From Gemmatimonadota bacterium (GTDB lineage: Bacteria > Gemmatimonadota > Gemmatimonadetes > Longimicrobiales > Longimicrobiaceae), in NCBI GenBank assembly GCA_028287185.1, contig JAQBQD010000114.1, positions 1-64,000 of the forward strand: DNA of 64,000 nucleotides, given 5' to 3'. Below, in pieces: positions 42,582 through 51,674 of this stretch. The first letter of the stretch is position 1; the number at the start of each line of letters is the position of its first letter. The position numbers were made by a program, and so were the translations under genes. Below the pieces are notes generated by a model, which was given only the letters and a program-made list of their open reading frames with translations, did no database searches and was not told the origin of the DNA.

Positions 42582-43564
42582 AGCCCCTGCTGCGGCTCGC
42601 GATGCTGGCGCTTCTCCTCGCGCTGGCCCTCGTGATCGGCGTCCGCGTGGGCGCCGTGCACCTGGGCGTGCGCGAGGTGGTGGATGCGGCGCGCGGGCTG
42701 GGCGACCCCACCACGGTGGCCATCGTGCGCCGCATCCGGCTGCCGCGCGCGGTGCTGGCGGCGCTGGTGGGCGCGGCGCTGGCGGCCAGCGGCGCCACCT
42801 TCCAGGCGCTGCTGCGGAATCCGCTGGCCGAGCCGTACGTGCTGGGCGTCGCGGGCGGCGCGGCAGTCGGCGCGGTGGGAGCGGTGGCGATCGGCGGCTT
42901 CGTGGCCTCCGCGGCCCCGGTCTCCGCCGCGGCGTTCGCCGGCGCGGCGCTGGCGGTGCTGCTGGTGTTCCGCATCGCCGCCGCGGCGGGGCGGGCGCTG
43001 GACACGCGCGTGCTGCTGCTGGCCGGCGTGGTGGCGGGCTCGTTCTTCAACGCCGTCATCATGCTGGCCCTCACCTTCGCGGACGCGGACTCGTTCCGCT
43101 CGGCGATGTTCTGGATGATGGGCAGCTTCGCGGGCGCCACCTGGCGGGCGGATGCGATCCTGGCCGTGACCGCCCTCCCCGCGCTGGCCGTGCTGTTCGC
43201 GCTGGCCCGCCCGCTCAACCTGCTTGCGGTGGGAGAGGAGACGGCGGCGTACCTGGGCACGCACGTGGAGCGCACGAAGCTGATCGCCTACGGCGTCGCG
43301 TCCCTCCTCACGGCGGCCGCGGTCGCGGCCAGCGGGGTGATCGGATTCGTCGGGCTCGTCGTCCCCCACGTGGTCCGCATGGTGTGGGGCAGCGACCACC
43401 GCTTCCTGCTGCCCGCCTCCGTGCTGCTCGGCGCCGCCTTCGTGGTGCTGGCGGACGCGCTGGCCCGCGCCGCCGCCGCCCCGACGGAGCTGCCGGTGGG
43501 CGTGGTCACGGCGTTCGTGGGGGTGCCGTTCTTCATCTGGCTGCTGCGCCGGAGGGCGGCGTGA
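42578..43564 (+). CDS. btuC: Cobalamin ABC-transporter permease
   Basis: 328 residues with about ten membrane helices, as in BtuC/FecCD permeases. Hallmarks are RRIRLPRAVLAALVGAALAASGATFQALLRNPLAEPYVLGVAGGAAVGA near the N-terminus and ASGVIGFVGLVVPHVVRMVWGSDHRFLLPASVLLGA with the family's G-x-I-x-F-V-G-L-x-x-P-H motif. The ATG overlaps the btuF stop (ATGA at 42578-42581). It forms the membrane channel with the BtuD ATPase encoded next. Confidence 0.92.
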   Translation: MKPLLRLAMLALLLALALVIGVRVGAVHLGVREVVDAARGLGDPTTVAIVRRIRLPRAVLAALVGAALAASGATFQALLRNPLAEPYVLGVAGGAAVGAVGAVAIGGFVASAAPVSAAAFAGAALAVLLVFRIAAAAGRALDTRVLLLAGVVAGSFFNAVIMLALTFADADSFRSAMFWMMGSFAGATWRADAILAVTALPALAVLFALARPLNLLAVGEETAAYLGTHVERTKLIAYGVASLLTAAAVAASGVIGFVGLVVPHVVRMVWGSDHRFLLPASVLLGAAFVVLADALARAAAAPTELPVGVVTAFVGVPFFIWLLRRRAA

Positions 43565-44406
43565 GCGGGTGGCGCTGCGCCGGGCTGTCGTTCCGCTATC
43601 CGCAGGCCGAGCGGCCGGCGCTGGACGGCGTCTCCATCGACGTGCCCGAGGGCGCTTGCACGGCGGTGCTGGGGCCCAACGGATCGGGCAAGTCCACGCT
43701 GCTGCGCGTGCTGCTCGGCACGCTTCGCCCGTCTGCCGGGACGGTGGATTTCCGTGGGAAGGCGGTGGATGCGTGGCCGCGCATGGCGCTGGCGCGCGAG
43801 GTGGGCGTGGTGCCGCAGGGCGAGGAGGCGGCCTTCCCCATGAGCGCCCGCGAAGCGGTGGCGATGGGCCGCTACCCGCACCTGGGCCCCTGGCGCCGCG
43901 AGGGCGAGGCCGACCGCCGCGCGGTGGACGCCGCCATGCGCCGGTGCGACGTGGCGGAGCTCGCGGACCGGCCCCTGGCGACGCTCTCCGGCGGCGAGCG
44001 GCAGCGCGTGCGCGTGGCCCGTGCGCTGGCGCAGGAGCCGGCGGCGCTGGCCCTGGACGAGCCCACCGCCGCGCTCGACATCGCGCACGAGATGGCCATC
44101 TTCGAGCTGCTGCGCGAGTTGGGACGCGCCGGGACGACCGTGCTGCTCGTCACCCACAACCTCAACCTCGCGGCGAGGTATGCGGACCGGCTGATCCTGC
44201 TGGACCGCGGCCGGATCGCCGCGCAGGGCACGCCGGCGCAGGTGCTGACGCGGGCGGCGGTGGAGGGCGTGTACGGCTGGCCCGTGCGCGTGGACCGCTT
44301 CTCGGGACCGGGCCCGGACGAGGGCGCGCCGCAGGTGGTGCCACTGGCGGGCGAGGCGGGCGCGCAGATGAAGCACGGGACGGAGGATACGGTCGATGCC
44401 GCGTAG
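43561..44406 (+). CDS. btuD: Cobalamin ABC-transporter ATP-binding protein
   Basis: 281 residues. The GTG start at 43561 overlaps the btuC stop (GTGA). Walker A is GPNGSGKST, the Q-loop GVVPQGEEAAFPM, the ABC signature LSGGERQRVRVARALA, Walker B LALDEPTAALD and the H-loop LLVTHN. The last 40 residues (VRVDRFSGPGPDEGAPQVVPL...) extend past the core domain. It powers cobalamin import through BtuC. The stop lies 8 bases inside the receptor gene that follows. Confidence 0.92.
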   Translation: MSGWRCAGLSFRYPQAERPALDGVSIDVPEGACTAVLGPNGSGKSTLLRVLLGTLRPSAGTVDFRGKAVDAWPRMALAREVGVVPQGEEAAFPMSAREAVAMGRYPHLGPWRREGEADRRAVDAAMRRCDVAELADRPLATLSGGERQRVRVARALAQEPAALALDEPTAALDIAHEMAIFELLRELGRAGTTVLLVTHNLNLAARYADRLILLDRGRIAAQGTPAQVLTRAAVEGVYGWPVRVDRFSGPGPDEGAPQVVPLAGEAGAQMKHGTEDTVDAA

Positions 44407-46549
44407 CCTCTTCCGGCTTTCGTGGATCCTTCTCGTCGGGTTGATCCTCAGCCCCCGAGCGCTGGATGCGCAGTTCCCCGGCGAGATCGCGGGGCGCGTG
44501 ACCGACGCGGCGACCGGCACCGCTGTGCAGGCCGCCTCCGTGGAGTTGCCGGCGATCGGGCGGACGGCGCTCACGGACGGGACGGGCGCCTTCCGGCTGC
44601 GCGGGCTGGAGCCGGGTGCGTACCGAATGCTCGTCCGCCGGGCGGGATACGCCTCCGCGGAGATGCCGGTGGACGTGCGGAACGGGGAGACGGCGCGGAT
44701 CAACGCATCTCTTCGACCCGCGTCCGTGGCGCTCGCGGAGGTTCGAGTCAGGGCGGATGCGGTGCCGGCGGGCGGAACGCGGTTCGCGCGGGAGGAGATC
44801 GAGCAGAGCGGTGCGCGGACGGCCGGAGACGTGGTGGGCCGGGCGCCGGGCGTGGTGCTCCGGCAGACAGGCGCGGGCGCGGCGCAGACGGCAAGCATCC
44901 GCGGCAGCGCGTCGGACGCGGTGCTGGTGCTGGTGGATGGCGTGGCGCTGAACGACCCGGTGACGGGCGAGGCCGACCTGAGCTCCGTGCCCGCGCACGA
45001 CGTGCAGTCCGTGACCGTGCTCCCGGGCGCGCAGGCGGCGCGCTACGGACCCCGCGCGCAGGCCGGCGTGGTGCTGATCGAGACGCGCGCTCCCGACCGC
45101 CGCCGGAGCCTGGCGATGACGGGCGGGTCGCTGGGCGAGGCAGCGGGGCGCGGCGAGTGGGGCGGCGGCGCGCACGGCGTGCTGTGGAGCGCGGGCGCAT
45201 CCGCGCGGCGGCTGGACGGCGCGTTCACGCATCCCAAGGACCCGCACGATCCCACCCTCACGCGCCGCGCGAATGCGGACCTGCGCGAGGCGGGCGCCTT
45301 CGCGGCCGCGCAGGCCACCGTCGCCGGCGGCGAGCTTCGCGTGCGCGGCGCGGCGGAGGGGCTGGAGCGCGGGATTCCCGGCCTGGGCTACGCGCCGTCC
45401 ATCCGCGCGCGGGAGACGATGCGGCGCGGGCGCGGGTCGCTGGCGTGGCGGCGCGGCGGGGAGAGCGGGTCCGCGGCGCTGGACCTGTCCGGGGTGTCGC
45501 AGGCGGTGCGGTTCCGCGATCCCGCGCCGCCGTTCGGGCTGGCGTACGACACCCGCACCCGCGTCCGCTCGCTGCACGGGCGGGCAGAGGCGGAGCGGCT
45601 CGCGCCCGTCCACGGAGTGCGGGCGTGGGGCGCAGGCGTCGAATCCACCGTGCAGCGCGTGGACGGGGGCGGCCTGAGCGACGCGGCGCCCCGCACGCGG
45701 ACGGACGCCGGCGGCTTCGCGCACGCATCGACCGGAACGGCGGTGGCAGGCGTGGACCTCGCGTTCACGGCCGCCGCCCGCGCGGACCGCGACCCGGTGG
45801 CCCGTCGGTGGTACGCCAGCCGGGCGCTCTCCGCCGAGGCGTCCACCGGTGGGATCAGCATTCGACTGGCGAACCGCAGCAGCTTCTCGCCGCCGTCGCT
45901 GGGCGACCAGTTCTTTCGCGAGGGCGTGGCCGTGGCGCCGAACCCGGACCTGCGGGCGGAGCGCGTGCCGAACGAGTGGGAGCTGGGCGTCTCGGCGGAC
46001 CGGCGCGTGGGCGGGGCGTCGCTCTCCGCGGGGGCCAGCGCGTACCGCAGCGACGTGCGGGGGATGATCGTGTGGCTGCCCGACTACCGCTTCGTGTGGA
46101 GCCCGCGCAACACCGACGTGAAGCGCCGCGGCGTGGACGCGTGGGCCGAGGCGTCGCTCCCGCGGGACGTCACGGTGCGCGCGTCGTACTCCCTGGCCGC
46201 CGCCACGTATGACCGCGCGGGCGATGCGGATACGGTGCAGGTGGCGTATCGCCCACGGCACTCCGGGCGCGTTCGCGGGGCATGGGCGCCGGGGCCGTGG
46301 CGTGCGGAGCTGGGCGCCGAGTACGTGGGGCGGCGAAACCCCGACCCCAGCCCGGCCAACGCGCTGCCGGGCTTCTGGACGCTGGACGCCGGCGCCGCGC
46401 GCGCGTGGCGTGCCGGCCGCTGGACGCTGGACACCGCGTTGCGCATCGACCGCCTGCGCGGCGAGCGCGACGCACTGATCGCCGGATATCCGGAGCCGGG
46501 ACGCCGGCTGACGCTGGACCTGCGCCTGCACGGCGCCGAACGGCCGTGA
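44396..46549 (+). CDS. btuB: TonB-dependent cobalamin receptor (BtuB-like)
   Basis: 717 residues. Signal peptide (LSWILLVGLILSPRALDA), a CarboxypepD_reg-like domain (EIAGRVTDAATGTAVQAASVEL, GAFRLRGLEPGAYRMLVRRAGY), a plug (RFAREEIEQSGARTAGDVVGRAPGVVLRQTG..., ASDAVLVLVDGVALNDPVTG, VQSVTVLPGAQAARYGPRAQAGVVLIET) and a barrel. The size fits BtuB-like receptors rather than larger siderophore or SusC-like ones. The name rests on its place in the riboswitch-led btuFCD operon, which it overlaps. It would bring corrinoids across the outer membrane. Confidence 0.85.
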   Translation: MPRSLFRLSWILLVGLILSPRALDAQFPGEIAGRVTDAATGTAVQAASVELPAIGRTALTDGTGAFRLRGLEPGAYRMLVRRAGYASAEMPVDVRNGETARINASLRPASVALAEVRVRADAVPAGGTRFAREEIEQSGARTAGDVVGRAPGVVLRQTGAGAAQTASIRGSASDAVLVLVDGVALNDPVTGEADLSSVPAHDVQSVTVLPGAQAARYGPRAQAGVVLIETRAPDRRRSLAMTGGSLGEAAGRGEWGGGAHGVLWSAGASARRLDGAFTHPKDPHDPTLTRRANADLREAGAFAAAQATVAGGELRVRGAAEGLERGIPGLGYAPSIRARETMRRGRGSLAWRRGGESGSAALDLSGVSQAVRFRDPAPPFGLAYDTRTRVRSLHGRAEAERLAPVHGVRAWGAGVESTVQRVDGGGLSDAAPRTRTDAGGFAHASTGTAVAGVDLAFTAAARADRDPVARRWYASRALSAEASTGGISIRLANRSSFSPPSLGDQFFREGVAVAPNPDLRAERVPNEWELGVSADRRVGGASLSAGASAYRSDVRGMIVWLPDYRFVWSPRNTDVKRRGVDAWAEASLPRDVTVRASYSLAAATYDRAGDADTVQVAYRPRHSGRVRGAWAPGPWRAELGAEYVGRRNPDPSPANALPGFWTLDAGAARAWRAGRWTLDTALRIDRLRGERDALIAGYPEPGRRLTLDLRLHGAERP

Positions 46550-46587
46550 AGGGCCCCTCCATCCAAGACCGAACCCGAGATCCCCGA

Positions 46588-47637
46588 ATGCGTAGAGAAC
46601 TTCGCCTGGTCCGCGCGGCCGCGCTCTTCCTGGCCCCCGCGCTGCTGCTGGCCGCCTGCGGCGACTCCACCGGCACCCCCCAGGCGGTGGCGGCCGAGAC
46701 GGCCGTGGTGGTGAACAGCACCAACCGCTCGCTCACAGTCCAGCCGCTGGGGGCGCTGCAGGGCCGCACCGTGGGCCTGGGCTCGCAGGGCAGCCCCGTG
46801 AGCGTGGCCACGCGCGGCAACTTCGCCGTGGTGCCGATGGGCTCGTATCCGTACGCGGCGGTCGTGGAGCTGTTCACGGGCGCCGTCGGGTTCGTGAAGC
46901 TGCCTGACGGCTCGGGCGCCACGGGCGCGGCGTTCCTGAACGACTCCATCGCCGTGGTCGCCAACTCCAACCTCAACACCGTTTCGCCGGTCAACATCCG
47001 CAGGCTGACGGCGGGCGCGCCCATCGCGGTGGGCGGCTTCCCCCAGTCGGTGGTGGCCGAGGCCGGGCGGCTGTACGTGATCAACGCCGAGCTGGTGGAC
47101 TTCGCGCCCGCGAAGCACGGCACCGTCACGGTGCTGGACGGGTCGCTCAACAAGGTGGGCACCGTGCAGCTCTCGGGCGACAACCCCGCCGCCGGCGCCT
47201 TCCTGGACGGCAAGCTGTACGTGGTGGACTCGGGCAGCTACGGCGCCGGCGACGGTGCGATCTCCGTCGTCGACCCCGTCGCGCTCACGGAGGCGAAGCA
47301 AGTCGCGGGCTTCGGAAACTTCCCCGGCGCGGTCGCAGCCGGCGCGGACAAGCGCGTGTACGTGGGCGTGTACGGCACCGGCATCGTGGTCTGGAACCCG
47401 GCCACAGGCACCTTCGTGAACGACGTCGCGCACCCGCTGCTGCCGGCGGGCAGCCCCGTCACCAGCGCCGTGGGCTTCGACTCGCAGGGCCGGCTGTACT
47501 CGCTGAACCCGGGGGAGTGCAAGGACCCGGGCAAGCTCTTCCGCCTGACCGCCGGCGGCGCCTCGGCGCAGGAGTTCACCACGGGCGTCTGCCCGTTCGC
47601 GCTGGCGTTCACGGGCGTGACGCCGCTGCCGGACTGA
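46588..47637 (+). CDS. Beta-propeller lipoprotein next to btuB (BtuG-like candidate)
   Basis: 349 residues. [26 protein letters not shown] is a signal peptide with lipobox. The rest is a YncE/DUF5074-like propeller of 40-45-residue blades, each with a GGxPxSV/AV-type turn and a 'R-L/V-Y-V-x-N/D/G' strand ([39 protein letters not shown]). It starts 38 bases after btuB in the same direction, before any terminator, so it should share the riboswitch. In Bacteroides, BtuG is a surface propeller lipoprotein that binds B12 beside BtuB; this gene has the same location and fold type. Function by homology is inferred, not shown. Confidence 0.7.
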   Translation: MRRELRLVRAAALFLAPALLLAACGDSTGTPQAVAAETAVVVNSTNRSLTVQPLGALQGRTVGLGSQGSPVSVATRGNFAVVPMGSYPYAAVVELFTGAVGFVKLPDGSGATGAAFLNDSIAVVANSNLNTVSPVNIRRLTAGAPIAVGGFPQSVVAEAGRLYVINAELVDFAPAKHGTVTVLDGSLNKVGTVQLSGDNPAAGAFLDGKLYVVDSGSYGAGDGAISVVDPVALTEAKQVAGFGNFPGAVAAGADKRVYVGVYGTGIVVWNPATGTFVNDVAHPLLPAGSPVTSAVGFDSQGRLYSLNPGECKDPGKLFRLTAGGASAQEFTTGVCPFALAFTGVTPLPD

Positions 47638-47695
47638 GCGGCGCATCCGCGGATCGTCGGCATACGCTCGTGGTCCGCCGACCGGACCGGGACGC

Positions 47696-47724
47696 GGGGG
47701 TGGACGCGCGCGGCGTCCACCCCC
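47696..47724 (+). terminator. Hairpin terminator between the uptake genes and cobS
   Basis: A perfect 12-base stem (47696-47707 with 47713-47724, loop gcgcg) is followed by ATTCTA. It lies 58 bases after the propeller gene and ends 11 bases before the cobS start. It could close the uptake operon or attenuate read-through into cobS. Confidence 0.6.
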
Positions 47725-47735
47725 ATTCTACCGGC

Positions 47736-48500
47736 ATGCGTTCCCGCCTGGCGCCGCTCCGCCCCCTGGCCCTGGCCGTGGGGATGCTCACCGTGGTGAA
47801 GGTCCCGCCGCAGGGCAACGCCACGCCCGAGGACCTGCGCCGCTCGCTCGCCCTGTATCCCCTGGTCGGCGCCGCCGTGGGCGTGGTGCCCGCGGCCTTG
47901 CTCGCCCTCCCGCTGCCGCCGCTGCCCCGCGCGGCGCTGGCGCTGGCTGCATGGATCGCGGTCACGGGCGCGCTGCACGTGGACGGCTGGGCCGACTGCT
48001 GCGACGCCGCGTTCGCCCCCACGCGCCTGCCGCCGGGGCAGATGCGCGAGCGGCGCCTGGCCATCCTCAAGGACCCGCACCTGGGCAGCTTCGGCGCCGC
48101 CGGCATCGGCCTGCTGCTCCTGCTGAAAGCCTCCGCCCTGGCGTACGTGCCGCTCGCCGCGCCCATCGCCGCCGGCATCGTCGCGCGGTGGAGCATGGTG
48201 TTCGCGCTGCGCACCTGGCCCCCGGCGCGGAAGGACGGCCTGGCCGCGGCGTTCTCGTCAGATCGCATCCCGCTCGGCGGGGCGACGGGCATCGCGCTCG
48301 TCCTGCTGATGCTGGTGACCGGCTTCTCCGCGGACGCGCTGTCCGTCCTTCCAGCGACCGCGATGGGGCTCGGCGCCGCGCTCGGCTTCGGCGCGTTCCT
48401 CGTCCGCCGCTTCGGGGGCGTGACGGGGGATGTGTGCGGAGCGATGGGGGAGCTCGCGGAGGTGGCCGTCCTGTTCGCGCTGCTCCCGTGGACGGCGTGA
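47736..48500 (+). CDS. cobS: Cobalamin synthase (adenosylcobinamide-GDP ribazoletransferase)
   Basis: 254 residues, a membrane protein. The CobS opening [42 protein letters not shown] is followed by [15 protein letters not shown] (the DGxADxxD catalytic motif), [17 protein letters not shown] and [23 protein letters not shown]. It joins alpha-ribazole (phosphate) to adenosylcobinamide-GDP to make cobalamin (phosphate). Its nucleotide-activated partner enzyme, CobU/CobP, is not in the window. It is the first of the assembly genes, just after a hairpin, with no obvious promoter of its own. Confidence 0.92.
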   Translation: MRSRLAPLRPLALAVGMLTVVKVPPQGNATPEDLRRSLALYPLVGAAVGVVPAALLALPLPPLPRAALALAAWIAVTGALHVDGWADCCDAAFAPTRLPPGQMRERRLAILKDPHLGSFGAAGIGLLLLLKASALAYVPLAAPIAAGIVARWSMVFALRTWPPARKDGLAAAFSSDRIPLGGATGIALVLLMLVTGFSADALSVLPATAMGLGAALGFGAFLVRRFGGVTGDVCGAMGELAEVAVLFALLPWTA

Positions 48501-48600
48501 CGCGCAAGCGACGGATACGACGCACGTCGGATCGCAGGAGGCTCGGCGCAGATCGTCGCCGTTCCGCGTGTCGTCCATCGCTTCCGCGGCGGTCGTCGAG

Positions 48601-49503
48601 GTGAGGCCTCCGATCGCAGCAGCCGTGGCGCTCGCGGCGGACCTGCTGCTGGGCGAGCCGCCGTCGCATCTCCATCCCACGGTGTGGATGGGGCGATGGA
48701 TCGCGGGCGCTCGACTGCGGCGGACCACGGAGAAGCCGATCCCGTCGCTGCTGGAAGGCGCGGCGTGGATGCTGGGTGGCGCGGCGGCGACCGTCGCGGC
48801 GGCATACGCCGTCCATCGACTGACACGCGCCCTGCCGGAGGGCGGACGCGAGGTGGCGCGTGGCCTGGCGCTGAAGCCGGCGCTGTCGCTGCGGGCGCTG
48901 CTCTCCGCGGGCGGGCAGGTGCAGCGCGGGCTGGAGGCGGATGACCTGGCCGAAGCGCGCCGGCTGCTCGCCTGGCATCTGGTCTCGCGCGACACGTCGG
49001 CGCTCTCCGCGGGCGAGGTGGCCGGGGCCGCGATCGAGTCGCTGGCGGAGAACCTGGGCGACGGGGTGGTGGCGCCGCTGCTGGCGTTTCGCGCGGGCGG
49101 GCTGCCGGCGGCGTACCTTCACCGCTTCACCAACACGTCGGATGCGATGCTGGGATACCGCACGCCCGAGCTGGAGTGGTTCGGAAAGCCGGCGGCGCGC
49201 GTGGACGATGCGCTCAACTGGATTCCCGCGCGCATCTCCGCCCTGCTGATCGCCCTCTGCGCCCCGCTGGGCGGCGGCGACCCGATGGAATCCCTTCGCG
49301 TCGCATCCACCGACGCCGCAAGGACGGCCAGCCCGAACGCGGGATGGCCGATAGCGGCGATGGCCGGAGCGCTGGGCGTGCGGCTGGACAAGCGCGGCGC
49401 CTACGTGCTGAACGACGGTGGACGGATGCCGACCGCGGACGATCTGGGACGGGCGCGGCGCATCGTCGCAGGCGCCGGAGTGCTGGCGGCAGCGCTCGGC
49501 TGA
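48601..49503 (+). CDS. cbiB: Cobinamide-phosphate synthase (CbiB/CobD membrane protein)
   Basis: 300 residues. The GTG at 48601 (VRPPIAAAVALAADLLLGEPPSHLHPTVWMGRWI) begins exactly where CbiB proteins begin; upstream in-frame sequence is shadow of cobS. Further blocks: SRDTSALSAGEVAGAAIESLAENLGDGVVAPLLAF, YRTPELEWFGKPAARVDDALNWIPARISALL and ASPNAGWPIAAMAGALGVRLDKRGAYVLND. It attaches the aminopropanol phosphate arm to adenosylcobyric acid. It lies 100 bases after cobS on the same strand. Its natural substrate supplier is the aminotransferase-like decarboxylase encoded next. Confidence 0.9.
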   Translation: MRPPIAAAVALAADLLLGEPPSHLHPTVWMGRWIAGARLRRTTEKPIPSLLEGAAWMLGGAAATVAAAYAVHRLTRALPEGGREVARGLALKPALSLRALLSAGGQVQRGLEADDLAEARRLLAWHLVSRDTSALSAGEVAGAAIESLAENLGDGVVAPLLAFRAGGLPAAYLHRFTNTSDAMLGYRTPELEWFGKPAARVDDALNWIPARISALLIALCAPLGGGDPMESLRVASTDAARTASPNAGWPIAAMAGALGVRLDKRGAYVLNDGGRMPTADDLGRARRIVAGAGVLAAALG

Positions 49504-49528
49504 TCGCCATTGGTCGCATCGATCGATG

Positions 49529-49560
49529 GCGTGGTCAATCGACCGACCGACCGACCACGC
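49529..49560. repeat. Hairpin around a fourfold CGAC repeat in the cbiB-aminotransferase gap
   Basis: GCGTGGTC (49529-49536) pairs with GACCACGC (49553-49560); the loop contains ATCGACCGACCGACC. The surrounding 245-base gap (49504-49748) also has several GATCGATGG words. It may be a weak terminator or a repeat; the gap holds no gene I can support. Confidence 0.4.
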
Positions 49561-49748
49561 TTCGAGGCAGGAACCAGCCGATCGATGGATCGAAGTTTCG
49601 GCAGATCGGACGCGGCGGTGAGATCCCGTCTCGGTCGCGGGAGATCGCGGAGGTCGTGCTGGAATCGCGGGGGGCTGCGTGTGTCGGAACCCTGGACGGA
49701 GGGTGCAAATCGGATGATGCGGACGACACGGCGGGCGGGCGCACCCGC

Positions 49749-50825
49749 GTGATCCGGCCCCGGCCCGAGGTGGCCGCCACCCCGCCCACGGTGCACGGCG
49801 GCCCGCGCGGCGGCGACGGGCGGCACGTGCGGCTGGACTTCAGCGTGTCGCTGAACGCCTGGGGCCCCGCGCCGTGCGTGCTGGAGGCCATCCGCTCCGC
49901 GCCCGTGGACGCGTATCCCGACCCGGAGAGCGTTGCGCCTCGGAAGGCGGCGGCGGCGCGCTGGGAGCGGCCGATGGACGAGGTGGTGTTCGGCGCCGGC
50001 GCGGCGGAGCTGATCCACGCCGTCTGCCACGCCTTCCTGCGCGCGGGCGACACGGCGCTGGTGCCCACGCCGACGTTCGGCGAGTACGCGCGGGCCGTCT
50101 CGCTGTGCGGCGCGCGGGTGCTGCAGGGCATCGCCGCGCCGCCGTCCTTCGCGCTGGACCTGGACTCCATCTCGGCCGCCGTCGTGCGCCACCGGCCGCG
50201 CCTGCTCTTTCTCTGCGCGCCCAACACGCCCACGGGTCAGGCCTTCGCCCGCGACGAGCTGCGCGCCGTGGCGGACGCGTGCACGGCATCGGACACCCTG
50301 CTGGTGCTGGACCAGTCGTTCGACGGCTTCCTGCGCGAGCCGCTGGGCACCGCGCTGCCGGGCCATGCCGCGGTGCTGCACCTGCGCTCCATCACCAAGG
50401 ACCACGCCCTGGCCGGCGTCCGCGCGGGCTTCGCCGTCGGCCCGGCGCCAGTCGCCGCCGCCGTGCAGCGCGTGCGCGTGCCGTGGGCGTCGTCCACCCT
50501 CGCGCAGGCGGCGGCGGTGGCGGCGATGTCGGACGAGGCGGCGGACTACGTGGCCTCCACCGTGCCGCGGCTACGGTTCGAGCGCGAGCTGCTGGAGGCG
50601 GCGCTGGCGCGGCTGCGGCTGCCGGTGGTGCGCAGCGGCACGCACTTCGTGCTGGCCGCCGTGGGTGATGCCGCGCGCCTGGCCCGCGCGCTGGAGGACG
50701 CGCACCACGTCCGCGTGCGCGACTGCACCTCGTTCGGCCTGCCGGGCCACGTGCGCATCGCCGCCCGCACGCCGGACGAGAACAACAAGCTGGTGCGCGC
50801 GCTGGAGGCGGTGTGCTCCACCTGA
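49749..50825 (+). CDS. cobD: Threonine-phosphate decarboxylase-like/aminotransferase class I-II (CobD/CobC type)
   Basis: 358 residues from GTG 49749 (VIRPRPEVAATPPTVHGGPRGGD); earlier in-frame codons are low-complexity shadow. The fold-type I PLP core is shown by VRLDFSVSLNAWGP, AYPDPES, VVFGAGAAELIHAVCHAFLRAGD, LLFLCAPNTPTGQAF and LRSITKDHALAGVRAGFAVG with the PLP lysine. The opening 'HGG...DFSVSLN.WGP' is characteristic of CobD (Salmonella nomenclature) rather than HisC, as is its place next to cbiB. It would make (R)-1-aminopropan-2-yl phosphate for CbiB. The next gene's GTG overlaps its last 13 bases. Confidence 0.85.
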   Translation: MIRPRPEVAATPPTVHGGPRGGDGRHVRLDFSVSLNAWGPAPCVLEAIRSAPVDAYPDPESVAPRKAAAARWERPMDEVVFGAGAAELIHAVCHAFLRAGDTALVPTPTFGEYARAVSLCGARVLQGIAAPPSFALDLDSISAAVVRHRPRLLFLCAPNTPTGQAFARDELRAVADACTASDTLLVLDQSFDGFLREPLGTALPGHAAVLHLRSITKDHALAGVRAGFAVGPAPVAAAVQRVRVPWASSTLAQAAAVAAMSDEAADYVASTVPRLRFERELLEAALARLRLPVVRSGTHFVLAAVGDAARLARALEDAHHVRVRDCTSFGLPGHVRIAARTPDENNKLVRALEAVCST

Positions 50826-51430
50826 CGCTGGTGCGCCACGCATCCACCGCGTGGAACGAGGCCGGCCGCTACCAGGGATGGGGCGACCCGCCGCTCTCGC
50901 CCCGCGGCCGCGCCGAAGCGCTCGCCCTGGGCCCCGCCCTCGCCGCCGAGGCCTTCGACCGCGTGGTGGCCAGCGACCTGGCGCGAACGGCGGAGACCGC
51001 GCGGATCGCGCTGCCGTCCGCGGAGATCGAGGCGGACCCGCGGCTCCGGGAGATGCACTTCGGCGCGTGGGAGGGGCTCACGTGGAACGAGTGCGTCGCG
51101 CGCGACGGACGCCTCGTCCACCGCTGGGTCTCCGATCCCGCCGCCCACGCCCCGCCCGACGGCGAGACGCTCGCCGCCTTCGAGGCGCGCATCGCGGAGG
51201 CGCTGGCCGAGCTTCCGTCCGCCGGGCGAATCCTCTGGGTCGTCCATGCGGGCGTCATCCACTCCGTGCTCGCGCGCTGGATGGGCATCGAGATCGGCCG
51301 CACCTTCGCGCTGCGCCTGTCGCCGTGCGGCATCACCCGCGCCGAGATCCACCCCGACGGCGTCCGCATCCTCGGTGTGAACGAGGGCGGCGGGCAGGCG
51401 GTGGTCCCGGCGCCGGCCGCGGAGGCGTGA
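50813..51430 (+). CDS. cobC: Histidine phosphatase, CobC-like (alpha-ribazole phosphatase), first copy
   Basis: 205 residues from GTG 50813. RHG motif LTLVRHASTAWNEAGRYQGWGDPPLSPRGRAEA, the VVASDLARTAETARIAL strand, the LREMHFGAWEGLTWNE acidic block and the second His in WVVHAGVIHSVLARWMG. Such proteins dephosphorylate alpha-ribazole-5'-phosphate or cobalamin-5'-phosphate. It overlaps the aminotransferase gene. A second related phosphatase (52391) sits in the same cluster; which one is the true CobC is unclear, since both have full active-site blocks but only moderate similarity. Confidence 0.78.
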   Translation: MLHLTLVRHASTAWNEAGRYQGWGDPPLSPRGRAEALALGPALAAEAFDRVVASDLARTAETARIALPSAEIEADPRLREMHFGAWEGLTWNECVARDGRLVHRWVSDPAAHAPPDGETLAAFEARIAEALAELPSAGRILWVVHAGVIHSVLARWMGIEIGRTFALRLSPCGITRAEIHPDGVRILGVNEGGGQAVVPAPAAEA

Positions 51431-51674
51431 TCGTCGCTCCCGGTGTGGGGACGGACGATCGGCCGTGGCGAGCTCCCACGGGGATGAACCTCATGGAGGG
51501 GACATCCGCCACGATGGGCTCGCCGCGCGGCAGCGACCGGTATCGCCCGATCCGTGCGCATCCACCGAGTTCGCCCGGAGAGCACGGACCAGCACGACCG
51601 CGACGGGGGGATCGGCGCGCAGCCGGGCATCGAGATGGAGCCGCGGGACCGCATTCGGAGGGGATGGAGGAGCG

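Noticed and set aside
48430-48600. N-terminal extension of CbiB
   Set aside because: It overlaps the cobS gene in another frame, has no binding site, and the family's normal N-terminus begins exactly at the GTG 48601.
49536-49556. CRISPR or microsatellite reading of the CGAC repeat
   Set aside because: Only four 4-base units are present, without spacers or cas genes. Likewise no CRISPR array was seen anywhere in the window.
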